This document shows, one piece after another, positions 1-6,654 of a stretch of DNA of 13,207 bases (the stretch's first letter is position 1; each line of letters starts with the position of its first letter). The position numbers and the translations under genes are program-made. This stretch comes from CAZNNH01 sp964574335 (GTDB taxonomy: Bacteria; Acidobacteriota; Vicinamibacteria; Fen-336). The stretch lies in NCBI GenBank assembly GCA_964574335.1, contig CAZNNH010000177.1:1-13207 (forward strand), read 5' to 3'. The notes beneath the pieces are model-generated. The model was not told the origin of the DNA. It worked only from the letters and a program-made list of their open reading frames with translations, and did no database searches.

Positions 1-248
1 TCATCGTCGACGAGGCCCAGAACCTCACCCCCCACGAGGTCAAGACCATCATCACCCGCGCCGGCGAGCACTCCAAGGTGGTCTTCACCGGGGACATCTA
101 CCAGATCGACACCCCGTACCTGGACAGCCAGTCGAACGGCCTGACCTTCCTGATCGACCGGATGAAGGACCAGGAGCTGTTCGCCCACGTCAACCTGCTG
201 AAGGGCGAGCGCAGCCGCCTCTCGGAGCTGGCCAGCAACCTGCTCTAG
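1..248 (+). CDS. phoH: PhoH-family ATPase, C-terminal part (5' end outside window)
   Basis: Only the last 81 or so codons are visible, in the frame that begins at base 3 and ends at TAG. The piece opens with a Walker B-like IVDEAQN, continues through a TGDxxQID motif (TGDIYQID), and ends with GERSRLSELASNLL. This is the usual C-terminus of PhoH proteins of the long PIN-PhoH type (YlaK/PhoH2-like). That family couples an N-terminal PIN ribonuclease to an ATPase/helicase, but the PIN part, Walker A and start codon would lie left of the window, so the fusion is inferred from the tail only. The gene converges on the acetyltransferase gene with 7 bases between stop codons and may end at the short stem just after its stop. 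Family membership is secure; the subtype is less so. Confidence 0.9.
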   Translation, partial: IVDEAQNLTPHEVKTIITRAGEHSKVVFTGDIYQIDTPYLDSQSNGLTFLIDRMKDQELFAHVNLLKGERSRLSELASNLL

Positions 249-250
249 GC

Positions 251-268
251 CGGGGTCACCCCGTCTTT
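251..268 (+). terminator. Candidate short-stem terminator after phoH
   Basis: CGGGG-TCA-CCCCG can form a 5-bp G/C stem with a 3-base loop, followed by TCTTT. It starts 2 bases after the phoH stop and lies over the stop codon of the opposing acetyltransferase gene. The stem is short and the T tract imperfect, so the call is tentative. A near copy lies at the next convergent junction (2865-2881), which gives it some support. Confidence 0.35.
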
Positions 269-687
269 GGTCCGTCCTCGATCAGGCGCTTGCCCATGTT
301 GACGACGGCGTCTTCCGCGTAGCCGAGCCGGCGGTAGAAGGCGATCGCCTCGGCGTTGTCCTGGCGCACCTGGAGCTGGATCTTGGGACAGCCGAGGGCC
401 TTCAGCCGGCTCTCGGCCTCGGCCATCATCTCCCGCCCCAGCCCCAGCCGTCGTCGCCCGGGCTCGACCGCCAGGTAGTTCACCCAGCCACGGTGGCCTT
501 CGTAGCCGACCATCATGGCGGCGACTATCTGTCCCTCGATCTCGCCGACCAGAAACAGCTCCCGCTGGACCTGGAGCTTGCGGGCGATGTCCCTCCGCGG
601 GTCGTTCCACGGCCGGAGCAGGCCGCACCGGTCCCACAGCTCCACCACCCGGTCCTGGTCGGCCTCCACGAAGGGACGGATCTTCAT
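256..687 (-). CDS. ypeA: GNAT acetyltransferase, YpeA type
   Basis: A 143-residue GNAT-fold acetyltransferase. The N-terminal stretch WDRCGLLRPWND, the GYEGHRGWVNYLAV strand, the GCPKIQLQV strand and the C-terminal MGKRLIEDGPK closely match what I recall of the E. coli YpeA subfamily. The acetyl-CoA loop is RRLGLG (about residues 79-84), and Tyr118 or Tyr123 in FYRRLGY could be the general acid. The acceptor substrate of YpeA-type enzymes is not established. I chose the ATG that aligns with the family N-terminus (MKIRPF). An ATG 9 bases upstream and a GTG 12 bases upstream are in frame, and none has a good ribosome site. The GTG directly follows the stop of the DUF190 gene, so translation is probably coupled. 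It is the last gene of a crcB-DUF190-ypeA cassette. Confidence 0.87.
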   Translation of the reverse strand: MKIRPFVEADQDRVVELWDRCGLLRPWNDPRRDIARKLQVQRELFLVGEIEGQIVAAMMVGYEGHRGWVNYLAVEPGRRRLGLGREMMAEAESRLKALGCPKIQLQVRQDNAEAIAFYRRLGYAEDAVVNMGKRLIEDGPKTG

Positions 688-699
688 CGCGGGCATCAC

Positions 700-1050
700 T
701 CACTGGGCGCGCGGCTGGCCGGGCTTGTAGCGCAGCACCCGGACCTTCTCCAGGGTGACCAGGCCGTCGGCCACCATCTCGTCGAGGATCGGCTCCAGGC
801 GCGAGACGTGCTCCTCGGTGTCGACCACCTCGATCACCAGGGGCAGGTCCTGCGACAGCGCCAGCAGGTGCGTGGTGTGGATGACGCTGCGCGCGCCGAA
901 GCCACCCAGCCCCCTCAGCACGGTGGCGCCGGCGAACCCTTCTCGGCGCAGCCGCTCGACCAGGGCGTCGGCCAGCGGGCGGCCGTGCCACCTGTCGCTC
1001 TCTCCGACGAAGATGCGGACCAGCCACTGCTCGCCTTCCAGGACACGCAT
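700..1050 (-). CDS. DUF190 family protein (PII-like small protein)
   Basis: This 116-residue protein has the typical DUF190 layout: EQWLVRIFVGESDRWHGRPL at residues 7-26, then GATVLRGLGGFGARSVIHTT (41-60), SQDLPLVIEVVDTEEHV (66-82), and a closing LVTLEKVRVLRY. The family has a ferredoxin-like, PII-related fold and often sits next to crcB; its molecular role is not known. Its ATG starts 2 bases after the crcB stop, with a GGGGAG ribosome site inside the end of crcB, so the two are almost certainly co-translated. Its own stop abuts the acetyltransferase start region. A regulatory or accessory role in fluoride export is inferred from context. Length and motifs are complete and nothing looks degraded. 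Confidence 0.92.
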   Translation of the reverse strand: MRVLEGEQWLVRIFVGESDRWHGRPLADALVERLRREGFAGATVLRGLGGFGARSVIHTTHLLALSQDLPLVIEVVDTEEHVSRLEPILDEMVADGLVTLEKVRVLRYKPGQPRAQ

Positions 1051-1052
1051 GG

Positions 1053-1436
1053 TCAGCTCCCCACCATCCAACGCCCGACGCCCAAGCCCGCCGCCCCGGC
1101 CGCCAGGCACAGCAAGACGGTCACCGCCACGTTCAGGCCGGCCAGCCAGACCGCCCCTTCCCTCAGCAGCTCGACGGTCTCGTAGTTGAAGGTCGAGTAG
1201 GTGGTGAAGCCGCCCAGCGCACCGGTGGTCACGGCCAGCCGGAGGCCCGGCGTCATCAGGTTGGTGCTGAGGCCCACGTGCATGAGCGCCCCGATCAGGA
1301 AGGAGCCGAGGCAATTGACGGCCAGCGTCGCGTACGGGAACGACGTGCCGAGGAACCGGGGCACCCCCACCGCGATCAGGTACCGGGCGCCGGTGCCGAC
1401 GGCGCCCCCCAGGCAGATCAGCAGGAAGCGGTACAT
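1053..1436 (-). CDS. crcB: Fluoride ion channel CrcB/Fluc
   Basis: A 127-residue membrane protein of the usual single-domain CrcB length with four hydrophobic segments. Diagnostic motifs are LGGAVGTGARYLIA near the N-terminus, NCLGSFLIGALM (Asn41) and GALGGFTTYSTFNYE (73-86). Fluc channels work as antiparallel dimers that expel fluoride passively and protect cytoplasmic enzymes. The residue matching the first pore phenylalanine (TTFSTF in Bordetella Fluc) is Tyr80 here, while Phe83 keeps the second. The ATG was chosen because the family begins with MYRFLLI-like sequence; longer in-frame reading upstream lacks family similarity. No Shine-Dalgarno is visible, and a TAGAAT sequence lies 8 bases upstream of the start, which may mean a leaderless transcript. 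No fluoride riboswitch was recognised. It heads a cassette with DUF190 and ypeA. Confidence 0.95.
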   Translation of the reverse strand: MYRFLLICLGGAVGTGARYLIAVGVPRFLGTSFPYATLAVNCLGSFLIGALMHVGLSTNLMTPGLRLAVTTGALGGFTTYSTFNYETVELLREGAVWLAGLNVAVTVLLCLAAGAAGLGVGRWMVGS

Positions 1437-1537
1437 GGCCGGTGATTCTACCCCGGCGACCACCAGCCCCCGGGGCGGCGACGGGAAGGTATGATGGCCG
1501 TCTGTGGCTGTCATCCGGCCCGCGAGGAGGGACCTCG
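1437..1537. promoter_or_regulatory. Divergent intergenic region, crcB (-) / MFS transporter (+)
   Basis: 101 bases separate the two divergent starts. On the plus strand there is a TATGAT at 1490-1495 with no recognisable -35 at the proper distance, and a GAGGAGG ribosome site at 1524-1530 for the transporter. On the minus strand TAGAAT (1450-1445) sits so close to the crcB ATG that a transcript from it would be leaderless. Both promoter calls rest on -10-like hexamers only. A fluoride riboswitch would be expected here in many bacteria, but its conserved GGNGAUG and GCUGAUG elements are not present. Confidence 0.3.
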
Positions 1538-2863
1538 ATGAGTGAACCCGGGACACCGGAGGCGGAGAAGGCCCGCGGATTCTTCCATCCGGCGCGCCGT
1601 GCCTACCGCTTCACGGTCCTGCTGTTCGCGGGCTTCATGATCTACGGCAGCTACTTCGCCTACGACAGCATCGGCGCCATCGCCGATTCGCTGATGCCGG
1701 CGCTGGGGATCGGCCAGAGCGAGATCGGCATCCTCTACAGCATCTACAGCTGGGGCCCGATGCTGTTCTTGTTCCTGGCCGGCTTCCTGATCGACCGGCT
1801 GGGCACCCGGGTGGCCAGCCTGCTGTTCACCGGCCTGATCACGCTGGGCGCCGTGGTGGTGGCGGTCTCCTTCAGCATCTGGCCGATGTACGCCGGCCGC
1901 TTCGTCTTCGGCTTCGCCTCCGAGGCCGCGATCGTGGCCCAGAACGCGATCCTGGTTCGCTGGTTCCGGGGCAAGGAGCTGGCGCTGGCGTTCGGCGTGA
2001 CCCTGACCATCAGCCGGCTGGGCACCCTCTTCAGCTTCAACACCGAGGCCCTGATCGCCGAGCGTCTCGGCCCCTCCGCGGCGCTGTGGGTGGCGGCGGG
2101 CCTGTGCGCCGCCAGCATGCTGGCCAACGTGATCTACGTGATGATGGACCGCCACGCCGAGGGCGTCCTCAGGCTCACCGAGGGGCAGGCGGGCGACCGC
2201 ATCGTCCTGGGCGAGATCAAGAAGCTGGGGGCCCCCTTCTGGATGGTGACCGCGCTCTGCTTCACCTTCTACTCGGCCATCTTCCCGTTCACGGCGCTCT
2301 CCACCAACTTCTTCCACGAGAAGTGGGGGCTGCCGTTGACGGCCGGCACCGGGGGCGGCTTCTTCGCCGAGGTGTTCGCCAGCTTCGGCCACATGTTCAC
2401 CACCGCCCCCGGCACCACCTCGATCATCATGTTCGCCTCGATGGTCTTTGCCCCCTTCGCCGGAGGGCTGGTGGACCGGATCGGCCGACGCGGCAGCCTG
2501 ATGATCGGCGGGTCGCTCTTGATGATCCCCTGCTACCTGGCGCTGGGCTTCACCCACATCCCGCCGCGGGTGCCGATGGTCCTGCTCGGGGCCGCGTTCG
2601 TGCTGGTGCCGGCGGCGATGTGGCCATCGGTCCCGCTGGTGGTCGACAAGCGGGTCACCGGGACCGCCTACGGCGTCATGACCCAGCTCCAGAACATCGG
2701 CCTGGCCTTCTTCCCGTGGGCCAACGGCCAGCTCCGGGAGGCCACCGGCGGCTACCAGACCAGCATGGTCATGTTCGCCGGCCTGGGCGTGCTCGGCGTC
2801 GTGTGCGCGTTCCAGCTCCGCCGCTCCGACCACGCCGCAGGAGGCGTCCTGGAGCGCCCTTGA
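1538..2863 (+). CDS. Major facilitator transporter, MFSD1-like
   Basis: A 441-residue major facilitator protein with about 12 membrane segments beginning near residue 24. Several stretches recall animal MFSD1: YSWGPMLFLFLAGFLIDRLG (70-89), RFVFGFASEAAIVAQNAILV then RWFRGKELALAFGV (121-154), FYSAIFPF (244-251), and TGTAYGVMTQLQNIGLAFFP (374-393). MFSD1 is a lysosomal dipeptide exporter, so a peptide or dipeptide substrate is possible here, but that is inference across a large evolutionary distance. Half-boundary loops of the DRxGxR type are present (DRLGTR 86-91; DRIGRRG 313-319). The loop around residues 264-295 is longer than in MFSD1 from memory. The ATG follows GAGGAGG at 7 bases, which fixes the start. 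It is divergent from crcB and convergent with the ATC-hydrolase-like gene. Confidence 0.87.
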   Translation: MSEPGTPEAEKARGFFHPARRAYRFTVLLFAGFMIYGSYFAYDSIGAIADSLMPALGIGQSEIGILYSIYSWGPMLFLFLAGFLIDRLGTRVASLLFTGLITLGAVVVAVSFSIWPMYAGRFVFGFASEAAIVAQNAILVRWFRGKELALAFGVTLTISRLGTLFSFNTEALIAERLGPSAALWVAAGLCAASMLANVIYVMMDRHAEGVLRLTEGQAGDRIVLGEIKKLGAPFWMVTALCFTFYSAIFPFTALSTNFFHEKWGLPLTAGTGGGFFAEVFASFGHMFTTAPGTTSIIMFASMVFAPFAGGLVDRIGRRGSLMIGGSLLMIPCYLALGFTHIPPRVPMVLLGAAFVLVPAAMWPSVPLVVDKRVTGTAYGVMTQLQNIGLAFFPWANGQLREATGGYQTSMVMFAGLGVLGVVCAFQLRRSDHAAGGVLERP

Positions 2864-2864
2864 T

Positions 2865-2881
2865 CGGGGTCACCCTTTCTT
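2865..2881 (+). terminator. Candidate short-stem terminator after MFS transporter
   Basis: GGGG-TCA-CCC(T) with a run TTTCTT starts 2 bases after the transporter stop. Its first 11 bases (CGGGGTCACCC) are identical to those at the phoH/ypeA junction, again over the stop codon of the opposing gene. The stem is only 3-4 G/C pairs, so it is a weak but positionally convincing candidate. Confidence 0.35.
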
Positions 2882-3451
2882 CAGCACGTAGCCGTGGTTG
2901 CAGTGGTCGTCCCCCGACATCAGCGTCTTGGTCCGCTCGAAGACGATGTCGGGGTTGAGGCCCTGGCAGAAGCCGTAGTCGTAGGCGCAGTAGTAGGCGA
3001 AGCCGATCTCGGGCGCCCCCAGATCCCGCATCCTGGCGGCGATCGGGCACTGGGTCACCCGGAACCGCAGCGTCTCGTCGGTCTCCTCCACGACCTGGTA
3101 CTCGAAGTCCGGACCGAGGTGGTCCCACAGGGCGGTCTTGACCGCCTCCAGCCCACGGCTGGTGAGCGGCGCCTCCTGCATCGAGCGCCGCGCCTCGGCG
3201 ATCGTCACCTGCCGGACCTCCTCCAGCACCCCGGGGCCGAACCGCTCCACCAGCGGCTTCAGGTACCGGGCACGGTCCTCCATCTCGCCCAACATCACGC
3301 GCCCGCGGAGCTTTGCCAGCGCCTGGTCGATCGGCCCCTGACACGCGTCCTCCTCCCCCGCCGCCCACCGGCCCACGAACGGCAGCCCCGCCACCGAGGC
3401 CAGGAAGAGACGTCTCGGGGTCAGGTCTAGACTTTTGACTTTGTGGCTCAC
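2870..3451 (-). CDS. ATC-hydrolase-family protein with Tat-like signal
   Basis: A 193-residue protein whose C-terminal half fits the L-2-amino-thiazoline-4-carboxylic acid (ATC) hydrolase family: CPIAARMRDLGAPEIGFAYY (135-154), CAYD (155-158), and FERTKTLMSGDDHCNH (171-186). Cys135, Cys155 and Cys184 with Asp158 and His186 are likely functional residues. Named members open the thiazoline ring of ATC on the way to cysteine, but many family members have unknown substrates. The N-terminus TPRRLFLASVAGLPF looks like a twin-arginine export signal (RR followed by L-F-L and a hydrophobic core), which would put the protein in the periplasm. The GTG start is supported by GGAGG 7 bases upstream. It follows the large membrane-protein gene after 64 bases and may be co-transcribed with it. 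The family call is firm; the substrate is unknown. Confidence 0.8.
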   Translation of the reverse strand: MSHKVKSLDLTPRRLFLASVAGLPFVGRWAAGEEDACQGPIDQALAKLRGRVMLGEMEDRARYLKPLVERFGPGVLEEVRQVTIAEARRSMQEAPLTSRGLEAVKTALWDHLGPDFEYQVVEETDETLRFRVTQCPIAARMRDLGAPEIGFAYYCAYDYGFCQGLNPDIVFERTKTLMSGDDHCNHGYVLKKG

Positions 3452-3515
3452 CCGGGCACCTCCAGTCGAGAACCGCCCGTCGGGCGCAGCGCATTCTATC
3501 CCGACGCCGGCGCGA

Positions 3516-5294
3516 TCAGGGGATCAGGTCCGGAAGGCCGAGGCGCGGCAACGTGCGCGTCTTGCCGATCGCGGGAAGGGAGAAGGGTGCGAGGCGGCCC
3601 GCCTGCCAGGTCAACCAGACCAGGGCGGAATCCTCGAGCGGCCGATCGAAACGGAACTCGGCCTCGGCGGCTCGGCCGTCGGGCTCGACCTCGGTGATCC
3701 GCACCTCGAGGTCCGACAGGACCACCCGATCACCCGGGCGGAACGGGCGGGAGAGCCCCCGCACCATCCGCTCCCCTTCGGTGGCGCAGAAGCCCGCCTG
3801 CGGCCGCACCCGCAGCGTCCGCGCGTCGAGGCGGGTCACCCGGACCTCGGCCAGGCCGGTGGCCAGCACGCGCAGCGCCCGGGGCCGCGGGATCCCCAGC
3901 GCCGCCCGGCTGACGATGCCGTAGGCGGCCGACCCGTCCGCCGGCGTGCGGACCAGGACCACCGTCTGGTCCCGGATCGCCGGGACCCTCGGGATCGACG
4001 CGTCGACCACCTCGAAGGCTCGGCCCAGGAAGGCGGTGGTCAGGGCGCGCGCCGGAAGCAGCAGCGGCGCAAGGACCAGGTGCACGACGACCAGCACCGG
4101 GACCACGAGCCGCCGAGCGCGGCGCCAGGCGGGGGGTGGGCCGGGCACCGACTCGAACGAGGTCGACAGCAAGAGCGCCAGCGTCGCCATCGCGCCGAGG
4201 CCCACGAACACCAGCAGGCGGTCCATCGGGAAGGTGGCCGACACCGGGACCGCCGCCAGCAGCGCGCCCAGCGACCAGAAGCGGCTGACGGGCGAAAGGC
4301 GCCACAACGGCCGGAGCAGCCAGATCGCCAGGCCGAGGGCGGCGACGGCCAGGCCCCACACGACGAGCCGTGCCGGTGGGGGCAGCATCAACCATAGGTC
4401 CGACACGAAGCCGCCCGACTGGGCCAGCAGCAGCACGGGCAGCCGCTCGACCAGCGCGCCCAGGAAGCGCAGCGGGTCGTCGAGCGGGCTCAGGTAGATG
4501 CCCCCGCCGGTGGCGCCGTAGCCCTGGAGCTGGTACGCGGTGAGCCAGACGACGGTCACGGCGGCGAATGGCCACAGCCGCAGCAGCCGCCGAAGGGAGG
4601 GCCCGCGGTCGAGGAACATGGCGTAGGCGAAGAGGTAGGCGGTGACGGCCAGCGCCGACTCGCCCGCCAGCAGCGCCAGGGCGAAGAGGCCCGGGGCGAG
4701 GACCCTTCCGGCCCCAAACCCATCCCGACGCCAGCGGTCGTGGGCCCAGAGCGCGGCCACGCCGAGCACGGCCGCGATCATGGCGTTGCGGTTGGAGACC
4801 CAGCCCACCACCACGCCGCGGGCATCGTCGAGGGCGTAGAGCAGGAGCGCCAGGTGAGCCACCCCGGGGGTGTGCAGGCGCCGGTAGAGGATCCCCACCA
4901 GCACCAGCAGGGCGGCGAACCACACCAGCGAGTGAGCGTGGGCCAGGACCGCGGACTCGGGCCACAGCCTGTGGTCGAGCCGGTGGCTCAGCGAAGCGAG
5001 CGGCCGCCAGAACGCCAGCCGGAAGTCCTCGGCCGTCCACCACGCGAACAGCCCCACCTCCATCAGATGGCGGCGCTGCTCCGGCTGGCCAGAGGCGAAG
5101 ACGAACAGGTCGAAGGGCGCGGGCTCGAAGCCCGCCAGCCGCCGGCCCGGGTCGAGACGCAAGCGGTGGATGAAGTCGTCGGCCACCAGCCCCGTCTTCA
5201 GGCTGGGGCTCACCAGGACGAGCGCGAGCAGGATCGTGACCGCCGGCGCCCACGGCCGCTCCAAGAGACCTCGCGCTCGCTCGAGCCGGCTCAT
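3516..5294 (-). CDS. Polytopic membrane protein, GT-C glycosyltransferase-like
   Basis: A 592-residue protein. A hydrophobic N-terminal helix (about 17-37) ends in an acidic pair, VADDF at 37-41. A loop with AFWRPLASLSHRLDHRLWP (94-112) follows, then about ten more hydrophobic segments to roughly residue 417, and a soluble, beta-rich C-terminal domain of about 170 residues. The Asp pair after the first helix, the WRPL loop and the LLAGESALAV segment (208-217) are typical of GT-C membrane glycosyltransferases that use polyprenyl-linked sugars, such as the PMT/ArnT or TMTC-like groups. I cannot assign a known subfamily, and a non-enzymatic role remains possible. The ATG has GGGAG close upstream. 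The region upstream meets the 3' end of the cytochrome gene, 48 bases away on the same strand. Confidence 0.65.
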   Translation of the reverse strand: MSRLERARGLLERPWAPAVTILLALVLVSPSLKTGLVADDFIHRLRLDPGRRLAGFEPAPFDLFVFASGQPEQRRHLMEVGLFAWWTAEDFRLAFWRPLASLSHRLDHRLWPESAVLAHAHSLVWFAALLVLVGILYRRLHTPGVAHLALLLYALDDARGVVVGWVSNRNAMIAAVLGVAALWAHDRWRRDGFGAGRVLAPGLFALALLAGESALAVTAYLFAYAMFLDRGPSLRRLLRLWPFAAVTVVWLTAYQLQGYGATGGGIYLSPLDDPLRFLGALVERLPVLLLAQSGGFVSDLWLMLPPPARLVVWGLAVAALGLAIWLLRPLWRLSPVSRFWSLGALLAAVPVSATFPMDRLLVFVGLGAMATLALLLSTSFESVPGPPPAWRRARRLVVPVLVVVHLVLAPLLLPARALTTAFLGRAFEVVDASIPRVPAIRDQTVVLVRTPADGSAAYGIVSRAALGIPRPRALRVLATGLAEVRVTRLDARTLRVRPQAGFCATEGERMVRGLSRPFRPGDRVVLSDLEVRITEVEPDGRAAEAEFRFDRPLEDSALVWLTWQAGRLAPFSLPAIGKTRTLPRLGLPDLIP

Positions 5295-5342
5295 CCCCGC
5301 TCCCGTGCAGCGCCATTGTGTACCGGCCGGCTCCGCGGTGCG

Positions 5343-6119
5343 TCAGGGCGCCCGGGGATGTTCCGGCGCCGGCGCGTGGCAGCTCCCGCAGGCGAGGTCA
5401 CCGAACGAGCCATGGGGCTGGGCCTGACTCGTGTGGCAGGACTGGCAGGCACGGGTCTCGGCGCTCACCTCGTGTCGTCGCGTCAGCCGACCCTCCGCAC
5501 AGCGGTTCAGGATCGCGACGGTCTCGGCGGCGACGTCGGCACTGAGCCTCTTGCAGCGCTCGAGACGCTCCGGTGAGAAGAAGGCGTGCCCGGCCACGCC
5601 GCACCACCGCGAGGACGAGACGTGGCAAAGGACGGATCCGGCGACGGAGGACGGGAGGGGCGGGCCGTCGCCGGCGGCGGCCGGCGCCCACACGGGCAGG
5701 GCCGTGAGCTCATGCCACCGCAGCAGCTCTTGGGTGGCCTGGAAACGCTCGGCCTCATCTCGAACGAACAGGGCCAGGACGGCCGCCGCCCCGTTGAGCG
5801 CCCCGCACAACGCCCCCCAGCCCGCCACGCCGCCGAGGCCGTAGGCCATCATCTCGAAGGGGAAAGTGCTGTGGGGAGGGCCGAGCCGCCGGCCGAGTTC
5901 GCCCACGATGCTCGTGAACACCGCGTGCATGCAGTGTCCCTCGGGGTAGAGCCGGTAGGTGCGCTCGGCGGTGGCGGCAGGATCCAGCGGCAGGTAGCGC
6001 CACGGCAGCGGGGACGCCGACGAGGGCGACCCATCGGCGATGCCGGAGCAGGCCAGCCCGCTGGCGACCGCGCCCAGGCCGAGAGAGCCCAGCACCTCCC
6101 GCCTGCGAACCGCCGTCAC
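5343..6119 (-). CDS. Split-Soret cytochrome c-like diheme protein, Tat-exported
   Basis: A 258-residue protein. The N-terminus VRRREVLGSLGLGAVASGLA is a twin-arginine-type signal. The middle part resembles the C_GCAxxG_C_C fold: Cys63 in EGHCMHAVF, a glycine-rich stretch, then GALCGALNGAAAVLAL with Cys105, and Cys165, Cys173 and Cys189 beyond. Two heme c sites lie at the C-terminus, CQSCH (225-229) and CGSCH (244-248). This plan (Tat signal, C_GCAxxG_C_C-like core, two C-terminal hemes, about 250 residues) matches split-Soret cytochrome c of Desulfovibrio desulfuricans, a periplasmic dimeric diheme protein. The GTG start has GGAGG 5 bases upstream, and longer frames upstream lie over the previous gene. 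The 16-base gap to the C_GCAxxG_C_C gene indicates one operon. The redox partner is unknown. Confidence 0.75.
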   Translation of the reverse strand: MTAVRRREVLGSLGLGAVASGLACSGIADGSPSSASPLPWRYLPLDPAATAERTYRLYPEGHCMHAVFTSIVGELGRRLGPPHSTFPFEMMAYGLGGVAGWGALCGALNGAAAVLALFVRDEAERFQATQELLRWHELTALPVWAPAAAGDGPPLPSSVAGSVLCHVSSSRWCGVAGHAFFSPERLERCKRLSADVAAETVAILNRCAEGRLTRRHEVSAETRACQSCHTSQAQPHGSFGDLACGSCHAPAPEHPRAP

Positions 6120-6135
6120 GGCGTCCTCCGGACCA

Positions 6136-6654
6136 TCAGGCCCCCTCAGCGACGGCCGCCCCGCCGTCGCCGACCCCGGTGCTGGACAACGCCCCCGGAG
6201 CGGAGGTCTCGTCTCGGTCGGCTGCCGAGCCGACGAGGTCCTCGAGGATCTCACCCACGGACCGCACCAGACCGGGGCAGATCACCTGCGTGAGCTTCCC
6301 CTCTTCGATCCGGCGCCGGCCCTCGTCGGTGCTCATGTCGTGGCCGAGCAACCCCCGGCACAGCGTGGAGCCGTGGCCCTCGTCGAAGCGGCGGAACAGC
6401 TCCCGCACGGTCTCGCCGGTCTGCTGCCGCGCTCGGCCTTCGTCCGGATCGTCCTTCGCCAGGCCGATGACCAGGACGGCCCCGCTCAACGCCCCGCACG
6501 TCAGCGCCTGGCCGAGTCCGGCTCCCCAAGGCCTCCCCAGCCGCCGGGCCAGACCCGGATCGATGTCGTGCCGCTCTCCGAACGCCGTCAGGATGGACTG
6601 CGAGCAGTTGCAGCCACTCTGGAACAACCGGACCGCCCGTTCAGTTGCTGTCAC
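6136..6654 (-). CDS. C_GCAxxG_C_C family redox protein
   Basis: A 172-residue protein with the family's cysteine signature: SGCNCSQSIL (Cys15, Cys17), TCGALSGAVLVIGL (Cys53), STLCRGLLG (Cys99), and VICPGLV (Cys126). Members of this family (TIGR01909/PF09719) are small proteins thought to be redox active, possibly metal binding. They often occur beside electron-transfer genes, and no reaction is firmly assigned. There is no signal peptide, so the protein should be cytoplasmic. A low-complexity Ala/Gly/Ser/Glu tail of about 30 residues follows the domain. The GTG start is fixed by an excellent AGGAGG 5 bases upstream. It precedes the cytochrome gene, which carries a version of the same domain, and is divergent from a LysR gene that probably controls both. 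Confidence 0.9.
   Translation of the reverse strand: MTATERAVRLFQSGCNCSQSILTAFGERHDIDPGLARRLGRPWGAGLGQALTCGALSGAVLVIGLAKDDPDEGRARQQTGETVRELFRRFDEGHGSTLCRGLLGHDMSTDEGRRRIEEGKLTQVICPGLVRSVGEILEDLVGSAADRDETSAPGALSSTGVGDGGAAVAEGA

Noticed and set aside
1437..1537. Fluoride (crcB) riboswitch
   Set aside because: The conserved GGNGAUG and GCUGAUGNC elements are absent on both strands; GCTGGTGG is only a loose resemblance.
1511..2833. A 440-codon open frame on the minus strand opposite the MFS transporter
   Set aside because: Product is rich in Gly, His, Asp, Glu and Arg with no hydrophobic core or known motifs; it is the antisense shadow of a clearly coding gene.
3730..5316. A 528-codon open frame on the minus strand overlapping the GT-C-like gene
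   Set aside because: Arg/Gly/Pro/Ala-rich product in another frame of the same strand; the other frame has membrane segments and motifs.
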